In this document: positions 42,369-51,471 of the stretch, in pieces
Layout: every line of letters starts with the position of its first letter
How positions within the stretch are numbered: position 1 is the first letter of the stretch
Assembly: GCF_001613105.1 (NCBI RefSeq)
Contig: NZ_BDBS01000040.1
Coordinates: 1 to 64,000 of the forward strand
Length of the DNA stretch: 64,000 nucleotides
Direction: 5' to 3'
Origin: Nocardia pseudobrasiliensis NBRC 108224
GTDB lineage: Bacteria > Actinomycetota > Actinomycetes > Mycobacteriales > Mycobacteriaceae
Notes under the pieces: model-generated
Databases searched by the model: none
What the model saw: the letters and a program-made list of their open reading frames with translations, nothing else
What the model was told of the DNA's origin: nothing
Translations under genes and position numbers: made by a program

Positions 42369-43172
42369 ATGGCGGACAACCAATCCAGCACGCACGCGGA
42401 ACGTTTCGATCTGAGTGGAAAACGCGCGCTTGTCACCGGCGCCACCAGCGGCATCGGAATGATGATCGCGCGCGGCCTTCTCCAGGCGGGCGCCCGCGTG
42501 GTCATCAGCTCACGCAAGGCGGACGCGTGCGCGCGGGCACAGCGTCTGCTGTCCGAATTCGGCGACGTTCGGGCAATACCCGCCGATCTGTCCGAGCACC
42601 AGCAATGTCAGCGCCTCGCCGAGCGGGTCACCGCCGATGCGCAACGCTTGGACATCCTGGTCAACAACGCGGGAGCGATGTGGCGCGAGCCGCTGGCGAC
42701 GTTCCCCGACCAAGCCTGGGACACCGTGCTCGACCTCAACCTCAAATCACCGTTCTGGCTGGTGCAGGCGCTGCTGCCCGCACTGCGCGGCGCGGGGGCC
42801 GCCGATGATCCCGCGCGGATCATCAACATCGGCAGTATCGCCGCCCTCCACGTCGCCGAGTCGCCGAACTACTCCTATGCCGCCAGCAAAGCGGCCCTGC
42901 ATCAACTCACCAGAGTGCTTGCCCGAGAACTGGGCCCGCAGCACGTCACGGTGAACGCGGTAGCACCCGGACCGTTCCCCTCACAGATGATGGCGTCCAC
43001 GCTCGATGCCCTCGGCGAGGCGATCGCGGCGAAGGCCCCGCTGCGCCGCCTCGGCCGCGACGACGATATGGCCGGGGTCGCGGTCTTCCTCGCCAGCCGC
43101 GCCGGGGCCTATCTCACCGGCGCCATCATCCCGGTGGACGGCGGCATCGCGACGACCGCATCGGGCACCTAG
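42369..43172 (+). CDS. SDR-family oxidoreductase
   Basis: The 267-residue short-chain dehydrogenase has TGATSGIG (TGxxxGxG cofactor motif, 23-30), NNAG (NNAGAMW), Ser in INIGSIAALH, the YSYAASKAAL catalytic Tyr-Lys pair, and a PG motif in VAPGPFPSQMM. Substrate Arg residues after the Gly motif suggest NADP(H). It resembles gluconate 5-dehydrogenase/3-ketoacyl reductases; the substrate is unknown. ATG 42369 lies seven bases after GGAG. Confidence 0.9.
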   Translation: MADNQSSTHAERFDLSGKRALVTGATSGIGMMIARGLLQAGARVVISSRKADACARAQRLLSEFGDVRAIPADLSEHQQCQRLAERVTADAQRLDILVNNAGAMWREPLATFPDQAWDTVLDLNLKSPFWLVQALLPALRGAGAADDPARIINIGSIAALHVAESPNYSYAASKAALHQLTRVLARELGPQHVTVNAVAPGPFPSQMMASTLDALGEAIAAKAPLRRLGRDDDMAGVAVFLASRAGAYLTGAIIPVDGGIATTASGT

Positions 43173-43290
43173 GCGCGCGGCCCCACCGACGCCCCGTCGT
43201 GAACACCTGCCCGTCGCGTCCGCACGTGGTCGTCGAGGGGGTACTCCCAGGGCCTGCCTGCGACCCGTGGGACGCGCTTAGGGTGAGGGG

Positions 43291-44178
43291 ATGGTCACGA
43301 CGGATCCGCGCACCGATATCCGGGAGTTTCTCCGCTCGCGTCGGGCCCGCATCACACCCGAACAGGCGGGTCTGCCCGCGTACGGCGGCAGTCGTCGGGT
43401 CGCGGGCCTGCGTCGCGAGGAGGTCGCGCTGCTGGCGGGGGTCTCGGTCGACTACTACGTGCGCATGGAGCGCGGCCGCCTCGCCGGCGCCTCCGAAGCC
43501 GTGCTCGACGCGGTGGCCTCGGCCTTACAACTCGACGAGGCCGAACGTGACCACCTGTTCCACCTCGCGCGCCGATCCGGCGCGCCCGCGCGCCCACGCC
43601 ACCGCACGCCTGCGCTGCGCTCGACACTGCGGCAGGTGCTCGACGCCGTCACCGCGGCGCCGGCCTGGATCTGTAACGGCCGTTATGACGTGCTCGCCAC
43701 GAATCACCTTGCCCGCGCGCTGTTTTCACCGGTGCTGGCCGATCCGCGACGGCCCGCGAATACGGCGCGGTTCGTCTATCTGACGCCCGAGGCGGCCGCA
43801 GAGTTCTTCCTCGACTACCACCGAATCGCCGGGGACATGGCCGCGAAGCTACGCATGCAAGCCGGCCGCGATCCGCACGACGAGGAGCTGATCGCCCTGG
43901 TCGGTGAGCTGTCGACGCGCAGTGAGCTGTTCCGGCAGCGGTGGGCCTCGCGAGACGTGCGACTGCACCGGTCCGGGCGCAAGCGGATGCGCCATCCGAT
44001 CGTGGGCCGGCTCGACCTGGACGTCGAGTCCCTGGAACTACCCGCCGAACCCGGCCTGCACCTTAGCGTCTACACCGCCCCCGCGGGCACACCGACCGCG
44101 GACAAGATGGCGCTGCTGGCGTCGTGGGCGGCCACCGGACAGACATCGGGCAGCGAGCGCGAAGCACACAACCGGTAG
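43291..44178 (+). CDS. MmyB-type XRE-family regulator
   Basis: The 295-residue regulator has an N-terminal HTH_3/31 (IREFLRSRRARITPEQAGL, RVAGLRREEVALLAGVS, YYVRMERGRLAG) and a C-terminal MmyB-like ligand domain (ICNGRYDVLATNHLARALF, ALVGELSTRSELFRQRW, RMRHPIVGRLDLD), which binds fatty acids in related proteins. Such regulators often control an adjacent SDR; here the SDR at 42369 lies 118 bp upstream on the same strand. Confidence 0.9.
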   Translation: MVTTDPRTDIREFLRSRRARITPEQAGLPAYGGSRRVAGLRREEVALLAGVSVDYYVRMERGRLAGASEAVLDAVASALQLDEAERDHLFHLARRSGAPARPRHRTPALRSTLRQVLDAVTAAPAWICNGRYDVLATNHLARALFSPVLADPRRPANTARFVYLTPEAAAEFFLDYHRIAGDMAAKLRMQAGRDPHDEELIALVGELSTRSELFRQRWASRDVRLHRSGRKRMRHPIVGRLDLDVESLELPAEPGLHLSVYTAPAGTPTADKMALLASWAATGQTSGSEREAHNR

Positions 44179-44310
44179 CCTCCGGTCCGTCGTAGCGGGG
44201 CAGGACGTGCGCGACAGGCAGACACCCGTCACGCGCGGGTGCGGGGCGGGGCCGGTCGGGGGCGTCAATACGATGGACGGCGAAGACCGCTCGACCGGAG
44301 AAAGGACAGT

Positions 44311-45771
44311 ATGCCGGACCGGGGTACCGCCAGCACTCTCGATGCCGCCCAGGCATTGGACGAACTCGAGGCCCACTACCAGCGGGCGGTGACCGCGTTG
44401 CGCGGCGCGGTCGCCGCCTTCGTCGAACGCGGGGTGGTGCCCGATCGGGTCCGCCGCGAGGCGGGGGAGTTCGTGTATCCGGAACTGCGGATCACCTGGG
44501 ACGGGTCGGCCGAACCGAAGAACCGTCCACGCGCGTGGGGGCGACTGACCCGCCCGGGCACCTACCGCACCACCATCACCCGCCCGGCGCTGCTGCGCGA
44601 GTATCTGGCCGAACAGTTGGCGACCATCGAACACGACTACGACGTGCGCATCGAGGTCGGGCCCTCCCGTCAGGAGATCCCGTTCCCGTATGTGATCGAC
44701 GGGGCCGAGTTGGGGTTGGACCGGTCGATGAGCGCGGATCTGGCGACCTATTTCCCGACCACCGAACTGGCCGATATCGGAGACGAGATCGCCGACGGGC
44801 TCATCGACACCAGCGGGCCGCTGCCGTTGAGCCAGTTCGACGCGCTGCGCACCGATTTCTCCCTGGCGCGGCTGCGCCACTACACCGGCACCCCGGTCGA
44901 GCATTTCCAGCCGTTCGTGCTGTTCACCAACTACACCCGCTACGTCGACGAATTCGTGCGCTGGGCCGCCGAGCAGATCGCCGACCCCGACAGCGGTTTC
45001 GACGGATTGTCGTGCGCGGGCGGCACGGTGATCACCGCCGAGACCAGCGACCGGGAATCGGCGGTATCGGATCTGGCGTGGAAACGGCATCAGATGCCGG
45101 CCTGGCATCTGATGTCCTCGCGCGGTCCGGGCATCACCCTGGTCAATATCGGCGTCGGCCCGGCCAACGCGAAAAACATCTGCGACCATCTGGCGGTGCT
45201 GCGCCCGCACGCGTGGCTGATGATCGGGCACTGCGGCGGGCTGCGCGAAAGCCAAGCCATCGGCGACTACGTGCTCGCCCACGCCTACCTGCGCGATGAT
45301 CACGTCCTGGATTCGGTGCTGCCGCCCGATATTCCGATCCCCTCGATCGCCGAGGTGCAGCGCGCCCTCTACGACGCCACCAAAACCGTCAGCGGGATGC
45401 CCGGCGCCGATGTCAAACGCCGCCTGCGCACCGGCACCGTGGTCACCACCGACGACCGCAACTGGGAACTGCGCTATTCGGCCTCGGCGCTGCGATTCAA
45501 CCTCAGCCGCGCGGTCGCGGTGGATATGGAAAGCGCCACCATCGCCGCCCAGGGTTACCGCTTCCGCGTCCCCTACGGCACCCTGCTGTGCGTGTCGGAC
45601 AAACCCCTGCACGGCGAGATCAAACTCCCCGGTCAAGCCAACCGCTTCTACGAGGGCACCGTCTCCGAACACCTCCAAATCGGCATCCGCGCGGTCGAAC
45701 TGCTGCGCGCCGAAGGCGACAGCCTGCATTCACGCAAACTACGCACCTTCAACGAACCACCGTTTCGCTGA
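44311..45771 (+). CDS. amn: AMP nucleosidase
   Basis: The 486-residue enzyme has the AMP-nucleosidase N-terminal domain (YPELRITWDGSAEPKNRPRAWG) and a C-terminal phosphorylase-like domain (LVNIGVGPANAKNICDHLA, MIGHCGGLRESQAIGDYVLA, VDMESATIAAQGYRFRVPYG with the Met-Glu-Ser of the nucleoside pocket). Length matches E. coli Amn (484). It cleaves AMP to adenine and ribose 5-phosphate and so controls AMP levels. ATG 44311 has AAAGGA eight bases upstream. Confidence 0.95.
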   Translation: MPDRGTASTLDAAQALDELEAHYQRAVTALRGAVAAFVERGVVPDRVRREAGEFVYPELRITWDGSAEPKNRPRAWGRLTRPGTYRTTITRPALLREYLAEQLATIEHDYDVRIEVGPSRQEIPFPYVIDGAELGLDRSMSADLATYFPTTELADIGDEIADGLIDTSGPLPLSQFDALRTDFSLARLRHYTGTPVEHFQPFVLFTNYTRYVDEFVRWAAEQIADPDSGFDGLSCAGGTVITAETSDRESAVSDLAWKRHQMPAWHLMSSRGPGITLVNIGVGPANAKNICDHLAVLRPHAWLMIGHCGGLRESQAIGDYVLAHAYLRDDHVLDSVLPPDIPIPSIAEVQRALYDATKTVSGMPGADVKRRLRTGTVVTTDDRNWELRYSASALRFNLSRAVAVDMESATIAAQGYRFRVPYGTLLCVSDKPLHGEIKLPGQANRFYEGTVSEHLQIGIRAVELLRAEGDSLHSRKLRTFNEPPFR

Positions 45772-46816
45772 GCGCCGCCCGCCGCGGAGGCGCTTCCGGC
45801 AAGTCGGCTCGTCGTCCACCGATCTCGAGAGGCGGGCTGCGCCCGCGCGGAAGCGACGGTCGGGCAACGGATCCCCTGGATCGGTGTGCTGTCGGTGACC
45901 GCCGAGTGAAGCCCTCGGTTCGGTCTTGCTTCTGTCGCAAGCAGGAATGATCGACCAAGGGCTCGACTCATGAGTGCGACGGGGGTCTGGGATGCCGAGC
46001 TCCCCGTCATCCTCGGGTTCCACTCGCCGGTGTAGCCGGGGACGTTCCTATAGCGAACTTCCACATATCTTTTTCGCACGATGTGAGCGGTGTGGTCGCT
46101 GCTCGTCGCGACGGTGTCGTGGTCGAGTCGATCGCTCTGCGCGCTGGCCACGCCGGTCAGCGACAGCGCGAATCCGGCTACGGCCGGGCGAGCACACCCA
46201 CCGCTCCACCCTTGAAAACCATGGACCTCCGCCACACTCCTTTCATTCCCACCCACGAGGTCGGCGACTGGACACCGACCACCGGCGGAGTCGTCACGTC
46301 GAGCCGGCTCGGATCCGATCCACACGCTGGCCCGACAGTCACGCTACCCACAACCCCGAGTGAAACCAGGTGCAGCGCATACAGTTTCGATAACTCCACG
46401 CAATCCGCCCCATCGGGAAATCGACTCAGTCGCGGAGTTCGGTGCGACACAAGCGCGCCACCCCGCGCAATTCCTTCCGACATGGTGGGACCCGCTGTCG
46501 GACACGACGCGATCGACCACAATCCCATCCGCGACATCGCACGCAGGCCGCGTGTGAAATGACGTGCAGTCGATCGCGCGACGCCGAGGGAGTTGGACGT
46601 CGAGGCAGTGACGAGCACGGTGAGAAAGGGTCAGGGCGGCACGCCCGCCCACGCGGACCGGAGGGGGCGCGTATGGTTCTCGATATCGCGGATGCGCTGC
46701 TCGCCACCGGAATTCGACTCCGTGGACGTTGCCCGAATGACGGTCTGCGGCACCAGCGTTCGGCTATCGCGGCACCGCGGCGTGGCATGGAACGCGAGTC
46801 ATCCCGAAAATCGCGC
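45772..46816. other. About 1 kb without an intact gene beside the recombinase
   Basis: No frame across this stretch has convincing coding character over its length. It contains the frameshifted secreted-protein remnant listed separately and several short frames that look random. GC content is a little lower than the rest of the window. It may be a decayed part of an integrated element that once belonged with the recombinase at 46817. Confidence 0.5.
46020..46222 (-). pseudogene. Small secreted protein remnant with frameshifted signal peptide
   Basis: ATG 46222 is preceded by GGAGGTCC, a strong Shine-Dalgarno sequence, and encodes MVFKGGAVGVLARP before a stop. One base out of frame the sequence continues AVAGFALSLTGVASAQSD, which completes a typical signal peptide with an AxA cleavage site, then TAHIVRKRYVEVRYRN. 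A single-base insertion near 46180 explains this. The extent of the original gene is unclear. Confidence 0.45.
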
Positions 46817-48040
46817 TCACAGTCCGAGTTTGGTGACCGCGTTGTCCTCCAGCGGGTTCGCGGTGCGGATGTAGCCGTGCACGGTGCGCGGATTGGCCCA
46901 GCGGCCCTGGCGCATGATCTCGCGGTCGCTGGCTCCGCCGAGGGCGGCCTGGGTGGCGAATCCGGCGCGCAGCGAATGTCCGGAGAACAGCGCCGGATCC
47001 AGGCCCGCGCGTTGGGCGTAGCGTTTGACCAGCTCGGCGATCGCGCGCCCGGACATCGCGCGCGCGCCGATCCCGCCGTGGCGCGTCACCGCCGGGAACA
47101 GCGGCAGCGCCGCGTCCAGGTTCGCGGGCAGGCCGGTGAAACCGTGACAGCGGTGGATGCGCGCGTCGGTGAGCGTGAGCGCGTCGAGATGCTCGGCCAA
47201 CCCGGCGCCGTGGCGGATGTGGGCCTCGCGCACCGCGATCCAGTCGGCGAACGCGCACACCGGGCAGGTGTGCGGGCGCGCCCCGCGGGGCAGCACCACC
47301 CGCTGTCCGGCCGTGCCGGTGGGATCGGTTTTGGTGGTCGGCAGGCTCACCAGCAGGATCGGTTCGCCGCTGGCGTGATCGACCTCGCCGCGCACATCGC
47401 CCAGGCGCAGCCCCGCGATCTCGCTGCGGCGCAACGCTCCCGCGAATCCGACCAGCAGCACCAGCGCGTCGCGGCGGCGCGCGGGTTCGCGGGGCCAGCC
47501 CGGTGCGGGCAGGCCCGCGAGCAACTGTTCCAGCGTGCTCAACAGCACGGGGCGTTTGCGGCGCGGCGGGGTGCGCCGGGTGCGGCGGATACCGCGCAGG
47601 GTCAGGCGCACCACATCGCTGCGTGTGGGGGAGGCCAGCCCGTTGGCGGCGTGCACCGCGGCGATGGCGGCGCTTTTGCGTTCCAGGGTGGCCGCGCCGA
47701 AGGCCCACTCGCCGGTGGGTTTGCGCGCGTCGGCCGCGGCGGCCAGATACACCGCCACATCCAGCGGGTCCGCGGGCAGCGCCTGGCGGGCCTCCGCCGC
47801 GCACCACCCCGACCAGGCGATCCAGTCGGATCGGTAGGCGCGCACGGTATTCGGCGACTGCGAGGCCTCGAGATAGCGGCGCAGCGCGCCGGCTTGATCG
47901 TCGTCGAATCGTTCGCGCACCAGCCGCAGCGCCGCGGCGTCGATCAGGACACTGCGCACACCGTGGCGCAACTGGGTGCTCACATCGGCGGGAACCACTA
48001 GGGCAGTGGAGGTTTCGGCGCGTTCGGCGGGAATGTCCAT
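46817..48040 (-). CDS. Tyrosine recombinase/integrase
   Basis: The 407-residue recombinase has an N-terminal SAM-like core-binding domain (LRRYLEASQSPNTVRAYRSDW, WCAAEARQALP) and the catalytic domain with Arg in LVGFAGALRRSEIAGL, HSLR in SGHSLRAGFATQ and Tyr in RTVHGYIRTAN. CPVCAF in the middle is a small Cys motif. It starts at ATG 48040, though Shine-Dalgarno support is weak. It lies next to a gene-poor zone and an AT-rich zone and no other mobile-element genes are seen; no attachment site could be defined. Confidence 0.87.
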   Translation of the reverse strand: MDIPAERAETSTALVVPADVSTQLRHGVRSVLIDAAALRLVRERFDDDQAGALRRYLEASQSPNTVRAYRSDWIAWSGWCAAEARQALPADPLDVAVYLAAAADARKPTGEWAFGAATLERKSAAIAAVHAANGLASPTRSDVVRLTLRGIRRTRRTPPRRKRPVLLSTLEQLLAGLPAPGWPREPARRRDALVLLVGFAGALRRSEIAGLRLGDVRGEVDHASGEPILLVSLPTTKTDPTGTAGQRVVLPRGARPHTCPVCAFADWIAVREAHIRHGAGLAEHLDALTLTDARIHRCHGFTGLPANLDAALPLFPAVTRHGGIGARAMSGRAIAELVKRYAQRAGLDPALFSGHSLRAGFATQAALGGASDREIMRQGRWANPRTVHGYIRTANPLEDNAVTKLGL

Positions 48041-48456
48041 CGGGGGCCAGGGTACCGGTCGCGGAGGCGGGCGCGGTGGCGGCGCGGCGGGAACACACCA
48101 ACCCAACAGAAAGTTGCCAAAGGATTGCCAATTGGTTTCACCGGCCGCTTACAGCACTGATATTAGGCCGGTAAATTGTGATGACCAGGCGGTTGAGCCC
48201 GTGATGTTATCGGTGAGGCGGCACATCGACGTCGGCCGGTTGAAGCCATGACCCGATCCCATATCGCCAGCTAGAAGGCAATTTTTGAATTGCCCATAAA
48301 GAGCGATATTTTCGCGGAAATACCCGGTAATCGAATCCGTTACCCAGCCGAGTCCGAACAGTTATCGCAAAGGTTTGCCGATTGTTTCCTGGATCACATC
48401 CCCTGCTGTAGATTTGCCGACGACACAAACCCTTCTCGGAACCGAAAGGACATGTC
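48041..48456. other. AT-rich intergenic region with inverted repeat
   Basis: This stretch between the recombinase start and the small hydrophobic gene is markedly AT-rich from 48110 onward. GGCAATT (48277-48283) and AATTGCC (48288-48294) form an inverted repeat with a four-base spacer; TTGCCAA-type words also occur near 48112 and 48124. TAGATT at 48409 could be a -10 element for the 54-residue gene. A recombination site for the adjacent enzyme is possible. Confidence 0.45.
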
Positions 48457-48621
48457 ATGCCGCTATTGGGTTCGGCGATCTGCGACATCTTCAACCTCAT
48501 CCCCACGGCGATCTTCTCGACCGCAGTGCCGGTGATCGGCTCCTTCCTGGCCCCGGTCACCTATGTCGGTTCGGTGGCACTGAATACGGTCCTGGCGGTG
48601 TTCACCGGCTCGATGCTCTGA
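48457..48621 (+). CDS. 54-residue hydrophobic protein
   Basis: A 54-codon frame begins at ATG 48457 six bases after GAAAGGA, a good Shine-Dalgarno sequence, and is followed by a strong terminator at 48714. The product (MPLLGSAICDIFNLIP, AVPVIGSFLAPVTYVGSVAL, AVFTGSML) is almost wholly hydrophobic with one Asp, one Cys and no Lys or Arg. It could be a membrane peptide. I know no family for it. The clean expression signals on both sides support a real gene. Confidence 0.65.
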   Translation: MPLLGSAICDIFNLIPTAIFSTAVPVIGSFLAPVTYVGSVALNTVLAVFTGSML

Positions 48622-48713
48622 CGCTCGATTCACACGTTCCGTGCTCGAACCCTCGCGGCGACGCGGTGTTCGATAACGGGGAAGAGGTGACCGGTCCCGG
48701 CCGGTGAACGCGG

Positions 48714-48758
48714 ATGTGCCGCCCGAACGCAGCAGGCGCTGCGCCTCGGGCGGCACAT
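48714..48758. terminator. Hairpin terminator between convergent genes
   Basis: ATGTGCCGCCCGA (48714-48726) pairs with TCGGGCGGCACAT (48746-48758); inside, CGCAGC and GCTGCG form a second stem around AGGC. The plus side continues TTCGTCTCTT. It separates the 54-residue gene from aspA. Confidence 0.85.
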
Positions 48759-48782
48759 TTCGTCTCTTCGGGGACAGAGAAC

Positions 48783-50219
48783 TCAGACCTGCGCGGGCAG
48801 CGCCAGATCCGGATTGCCCGGCACCGCCAACCCCGCCAGCCGCCGCGGGGAGAGCAACTCCTCGACCGCCTCGCGGGTCAAAAGACCTTCCGCGACAGCG
48901 ATATCACCGACCGACTCACCGGTCAGCAGCGACTGTTTGGCCAGCCGCGCGCTGGCGGCATACCCGATATAGGGCGACAGCGCGGTCACGATGCCCGGCG
49001 CGCGGCGCACCGACTGGTCGAGGAATTCGCGGTTGGCGGTGATGCCGTCCACGCATCGGGTCGCCAGGGTGTCCGCGGCGATCCGCAGATGGGTGGTCGT
49101 GCGCAACAGCGAGTAGGCGATGATCGGCTCGAACGCGTTGAGCTGCAACTGGCCCGCCTCCGCGGCCATGGTCACGGTCAGATCGTTGCCGATGATCTCG
49201 AAGGCGATCTGGTTGACCAACTCCGGAATCACCGGGTTGACCTTGCCCGGCATGATCGACGAACCCGCCTGCCTCGGCGGCAGATTGATCTCCCCCAACC
49301 CCGTCGCCGGGCCCGAGGAGATCAGCCGCAGATCATTGCACGTCTTGGACAGTTTCACCGCGACCCGCTTGAGCACCCCCGACACCTGCACGAACACCCC
49401 GCAGTCCTGGGTGGCCTCGATGAGATTGCTGGCCGGGACCACCGCCTCGCCGCTGATCTGCGCCAGATACTCACACGCCAGCGCCGAATAGCGGGGATGG
49501 CCGTTGATGCCGGTGCCGATCGCGGTGCCGCCGAGGTTGCACTCGAGCAGCAGCGCCGCGGCCTCGGTCAGCCGGTCGCAGTCCTCCCGCAACATCACCG
49601 CATAGGTGGCGAACTCCTGACCCAGCGTCATCGGCACCGCGTCCTGCAACTGGGTGCGACCCATCTTCACCACATCGGCGAACTCGATCGCCTTGCGGTC
49701 GAACGCGGCCGCCAACCGCCCCAGTCCCGCGATGACCTGGCGCAGATGGGTGACCAGGGCCAATTTCACCGCGGTCGGATACACATCGTTGGTGGACTGG
49801 CCCAGATTGACGTGCGCGAGCGGATCGAGTGCGGCGTACTCGCCGCGGGGGTGACCGAGGATCTCGAGGGCGCGGTTGGCGATGACCTCGTTGGCGTTCA
49901 TATTCGTCGAGGTGCCCGCCCCGCCCTGGATCGGATCCACCGGGAACTGCTCGGCGAACTTACCGTCGCGGATCTCGGTGCACGCGGTGATGATCGCCCC
50001 CGCCCGCACCTCGTCCAACCGCCCCAGATCCCGATTGGCGTGGGCCGCGGCCTGTTTCACCGCCGCCAACGCCGCGGTCAGGGCGGGATAGTGACCGATC
50101 GTGGCGCCGGTGACCGCGAAATTGGTCAGGGCACGCGCGGTGTGGATGCCGTAATAGGCGTCGGCGGGAACTTCCAGATCGCCAAGCGAGTCGCGTTCGA
50201 TCCGGGCACTGCTGCTCAT
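48783..50219 (-). CDS. aspA: Aspartate ammonia-lyase
   Basis: The 478-residue enzyme of the fumarase/aspartase superfamily has DAYYGIHTARAL, GAGTSTNMNANEV, LGQSTNDVYPTAVKLAL, the catalytic-loop signature GSSIMPGKVNPV and a T-rich MGRTQLQDAVP. It converts L-aspartate to fumarate and ammonia. The YYGIHTARA and FPVDPIQGGAGTS forms match aspartase more closely than class II fumarase. The ATG at 50219 is chosen because similarity starts a few residues later; the Shine-Dalgarno sequence is weak. Confidence 0.92.
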   Translation of the reverse strand: MSSSARIERDSLGDLEVPADAYYGIHTARALTNFAVTGATIGHYPALTAALAAVKQAAAHANRDLGRLDEVRAGAIITACTEIRDGKFAEQFPVDPIQGGAGTSTNMNANEVIANRALEILGHPRGEYAALDPLAHVNLGQSTNDVYPTAVKLALVTHLRQVIAGLGRLAAAFDRKAIEFADVVKMGRTQLQDAVPMTLGQEFATYAVMLREDCDRLTEAAALLLECNLGGTAIGTGINGHPRYSALACEYLAQISGEAVVPASNLIEATQDCGVFVQVSGVLKRVAVKLSKTCNDLRLISSGPATGLGEINLPPRQAGSSIMPGKVNPVIPELVNQIAFEIIGNDLTVTMAAEAGQLQLNAFEPIIAYSLLRTTTHLRIAADTLATRCVDGITANREFLDQSVRRAPGIVTALSPYIGYAASARLAKQSLLTGESVGDIAVAEGLLTREAVEELLSPRRLAGLAVPGNPDLALPAQV

Positions 50220-50890
50220 CGAGTGTCTTTCTGCGTCGAGGGAACCAAGCAGTGACGCCACTCACCGAGCAACCAGTGTAGGACGCGACGTCGGCGGGGG
50301 ATCGAGCGGGGTTGGATCTTACGGCGTATCACGCTGGGGCGCAGCGAGTTTCGCGATCACGGATTCGTCGCGCCCGAGCCCCGCGCGCGACCGTCGGACA
50401 GTCCGCACGCGTCGGGCGCATCACTCGGCATGCGTCCCCGCCCCTTTCCCGCTTCATGCACCGACAGACTGGCGGCACCCGGTTGCCTCGGACCCCGGCA
50501 GGCGCCGCGCCCTTCCGGCCGCTGCCATCCGGTCCGCCCGGCGACCCGCCCCGCGGTCCGCTCCATCCGTCACCGGACCGCGCCGCGGGTTCCCGCTCCA
50601 TCCGTCACCGGCGCACTGCCACTTCCCTTTTCCGGGAGGGCCGCGGCCCGTCCGGCCTCCTCGACATCTCGCCAAGGGGTGGCAAACACCCTGGGCGGCA
50701 GCGCGGCACGATCAACGATCATGAAACATGCTGCCTGACAACGCATTACAGCATTCGTCAATAGGGGCGGATCGAAACATTAAGTGCCCGTTGGCCATAA
50801 CGTACTGTTTCGACACTCGCGGGTAGTTTGCCGCGTTGTACCGTGAGGTCCCCTTTTCCGGGGGATATCCACTCGCAGGAGGTACGTTCG
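50220..50890. other. 670-bp intergenic region
   Basis: No gene is supported here. The first 450 bp are very GC-rich; the last 190 bp (50700-50890) are less so and probably hold the promoter of the secreted-protein gene. CCCCTTTTCCGGGG near 50850 forms a short hairpin in its likely 5' leader. Confidence 0.45.
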
Positions 50891-51415
50891 ATGGCTTCAC
50901 GGCATTTTCGCACCATGGCCCTGCTCGTTGCCGCCGCGCCGCTGGGCGCGGCGCTGATCACGTTGCCGGTCGCGCCCGCTCAGGCGGCCAGCGGTGATCT
51001 GAGCTGTTCGGCGGCGCTGTCGCTGGCCTTCCACCCGGCCCTGGTGGCAGGCGGCAAATCCACCACGACGATCACCGGCACCGCCAGCGGCTGCACCTCG
51101 TCCAACGGCCAGCACACCGATCTGACCTCGGGCACCCTGTCGGGGAGCGGGTCGGCGACCGGGTCGGCGTCGATCTTCTTCCCGTGCGGGGTCTCACCCA
51201 CCGGCAGCGGCACCGCGACGGTGTCGTGGAAGAAGGGCACCACCAGCACCGTGGCCTGGAAGGTGTCGGGCGGTTCGTTCACCGCGTCGGTCACCGACGG
51301 GGAACTCAAAGGCGACAAGCTGACCGCCTCGCTGGACGGGCTGCCGCAGGCCAGCTGCGGACCCGATGGCGGGCTGGCGAATGTGGCGGTCAACGCGACC
51401 GCCGCCTTCGCCTGA
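50891..51415 (+). CDS. Small secreted protein
   Basis: The 174-residue protein begins at ATG 50891, eight bases after AGGAGG. A Sec signal peptide ends near APAQA-AS. The mature part is rich in Ser, Thr, Gly and Ala, has four Cys (LSCSAAL, SGCTSS, FFPCGV, QASCGP) that probably form two disulfides, and looks like an all-beta fold. I do not recognise the family; similar secreted proteins are frequent in Nocardia and relatives. A strong terminator follows. Confidence 0.8.
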   Translation: MASRHFRTMALLVAAAPLGAALITLPVAPAQAASGDLSCSAALSLAFHPALVAGGKSTTTITGTASGCTSSNGQHTDLTSGTLSGSGSATGSASIFFPCGVSPTGSGTATVSWKKGTTSTVAWKVSGGSFTASVTDGELKGDKLTASLDGLPQASCGPDGGLANVAVNATAAFA

Positions 51416-51433
51416 TTCAGGCGAGCTCTCGTG

Positions 51434-51471
51434 GTGGTGAAGACCGCGCGCGCCCGGGCGGTCTTCACCAC
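51434..51471. terminator. Bidirectional hairpin terminator
   Basis: GTGGTGAAGACCGC (51434-51447) pairs perfectly with GCGGTCTTCACCAC (51458-51471) around a ten-base loop. It lies between convergent genes and overlaps the stop codon of the GH20 gene by a few bases. Confidence 0.85.

Noticed and set aside
46817..48040. Prophage around the recombinase
   Set aside because: No capsid, terminase, replication or lysis gene is found on either side; only the recombinase is left.
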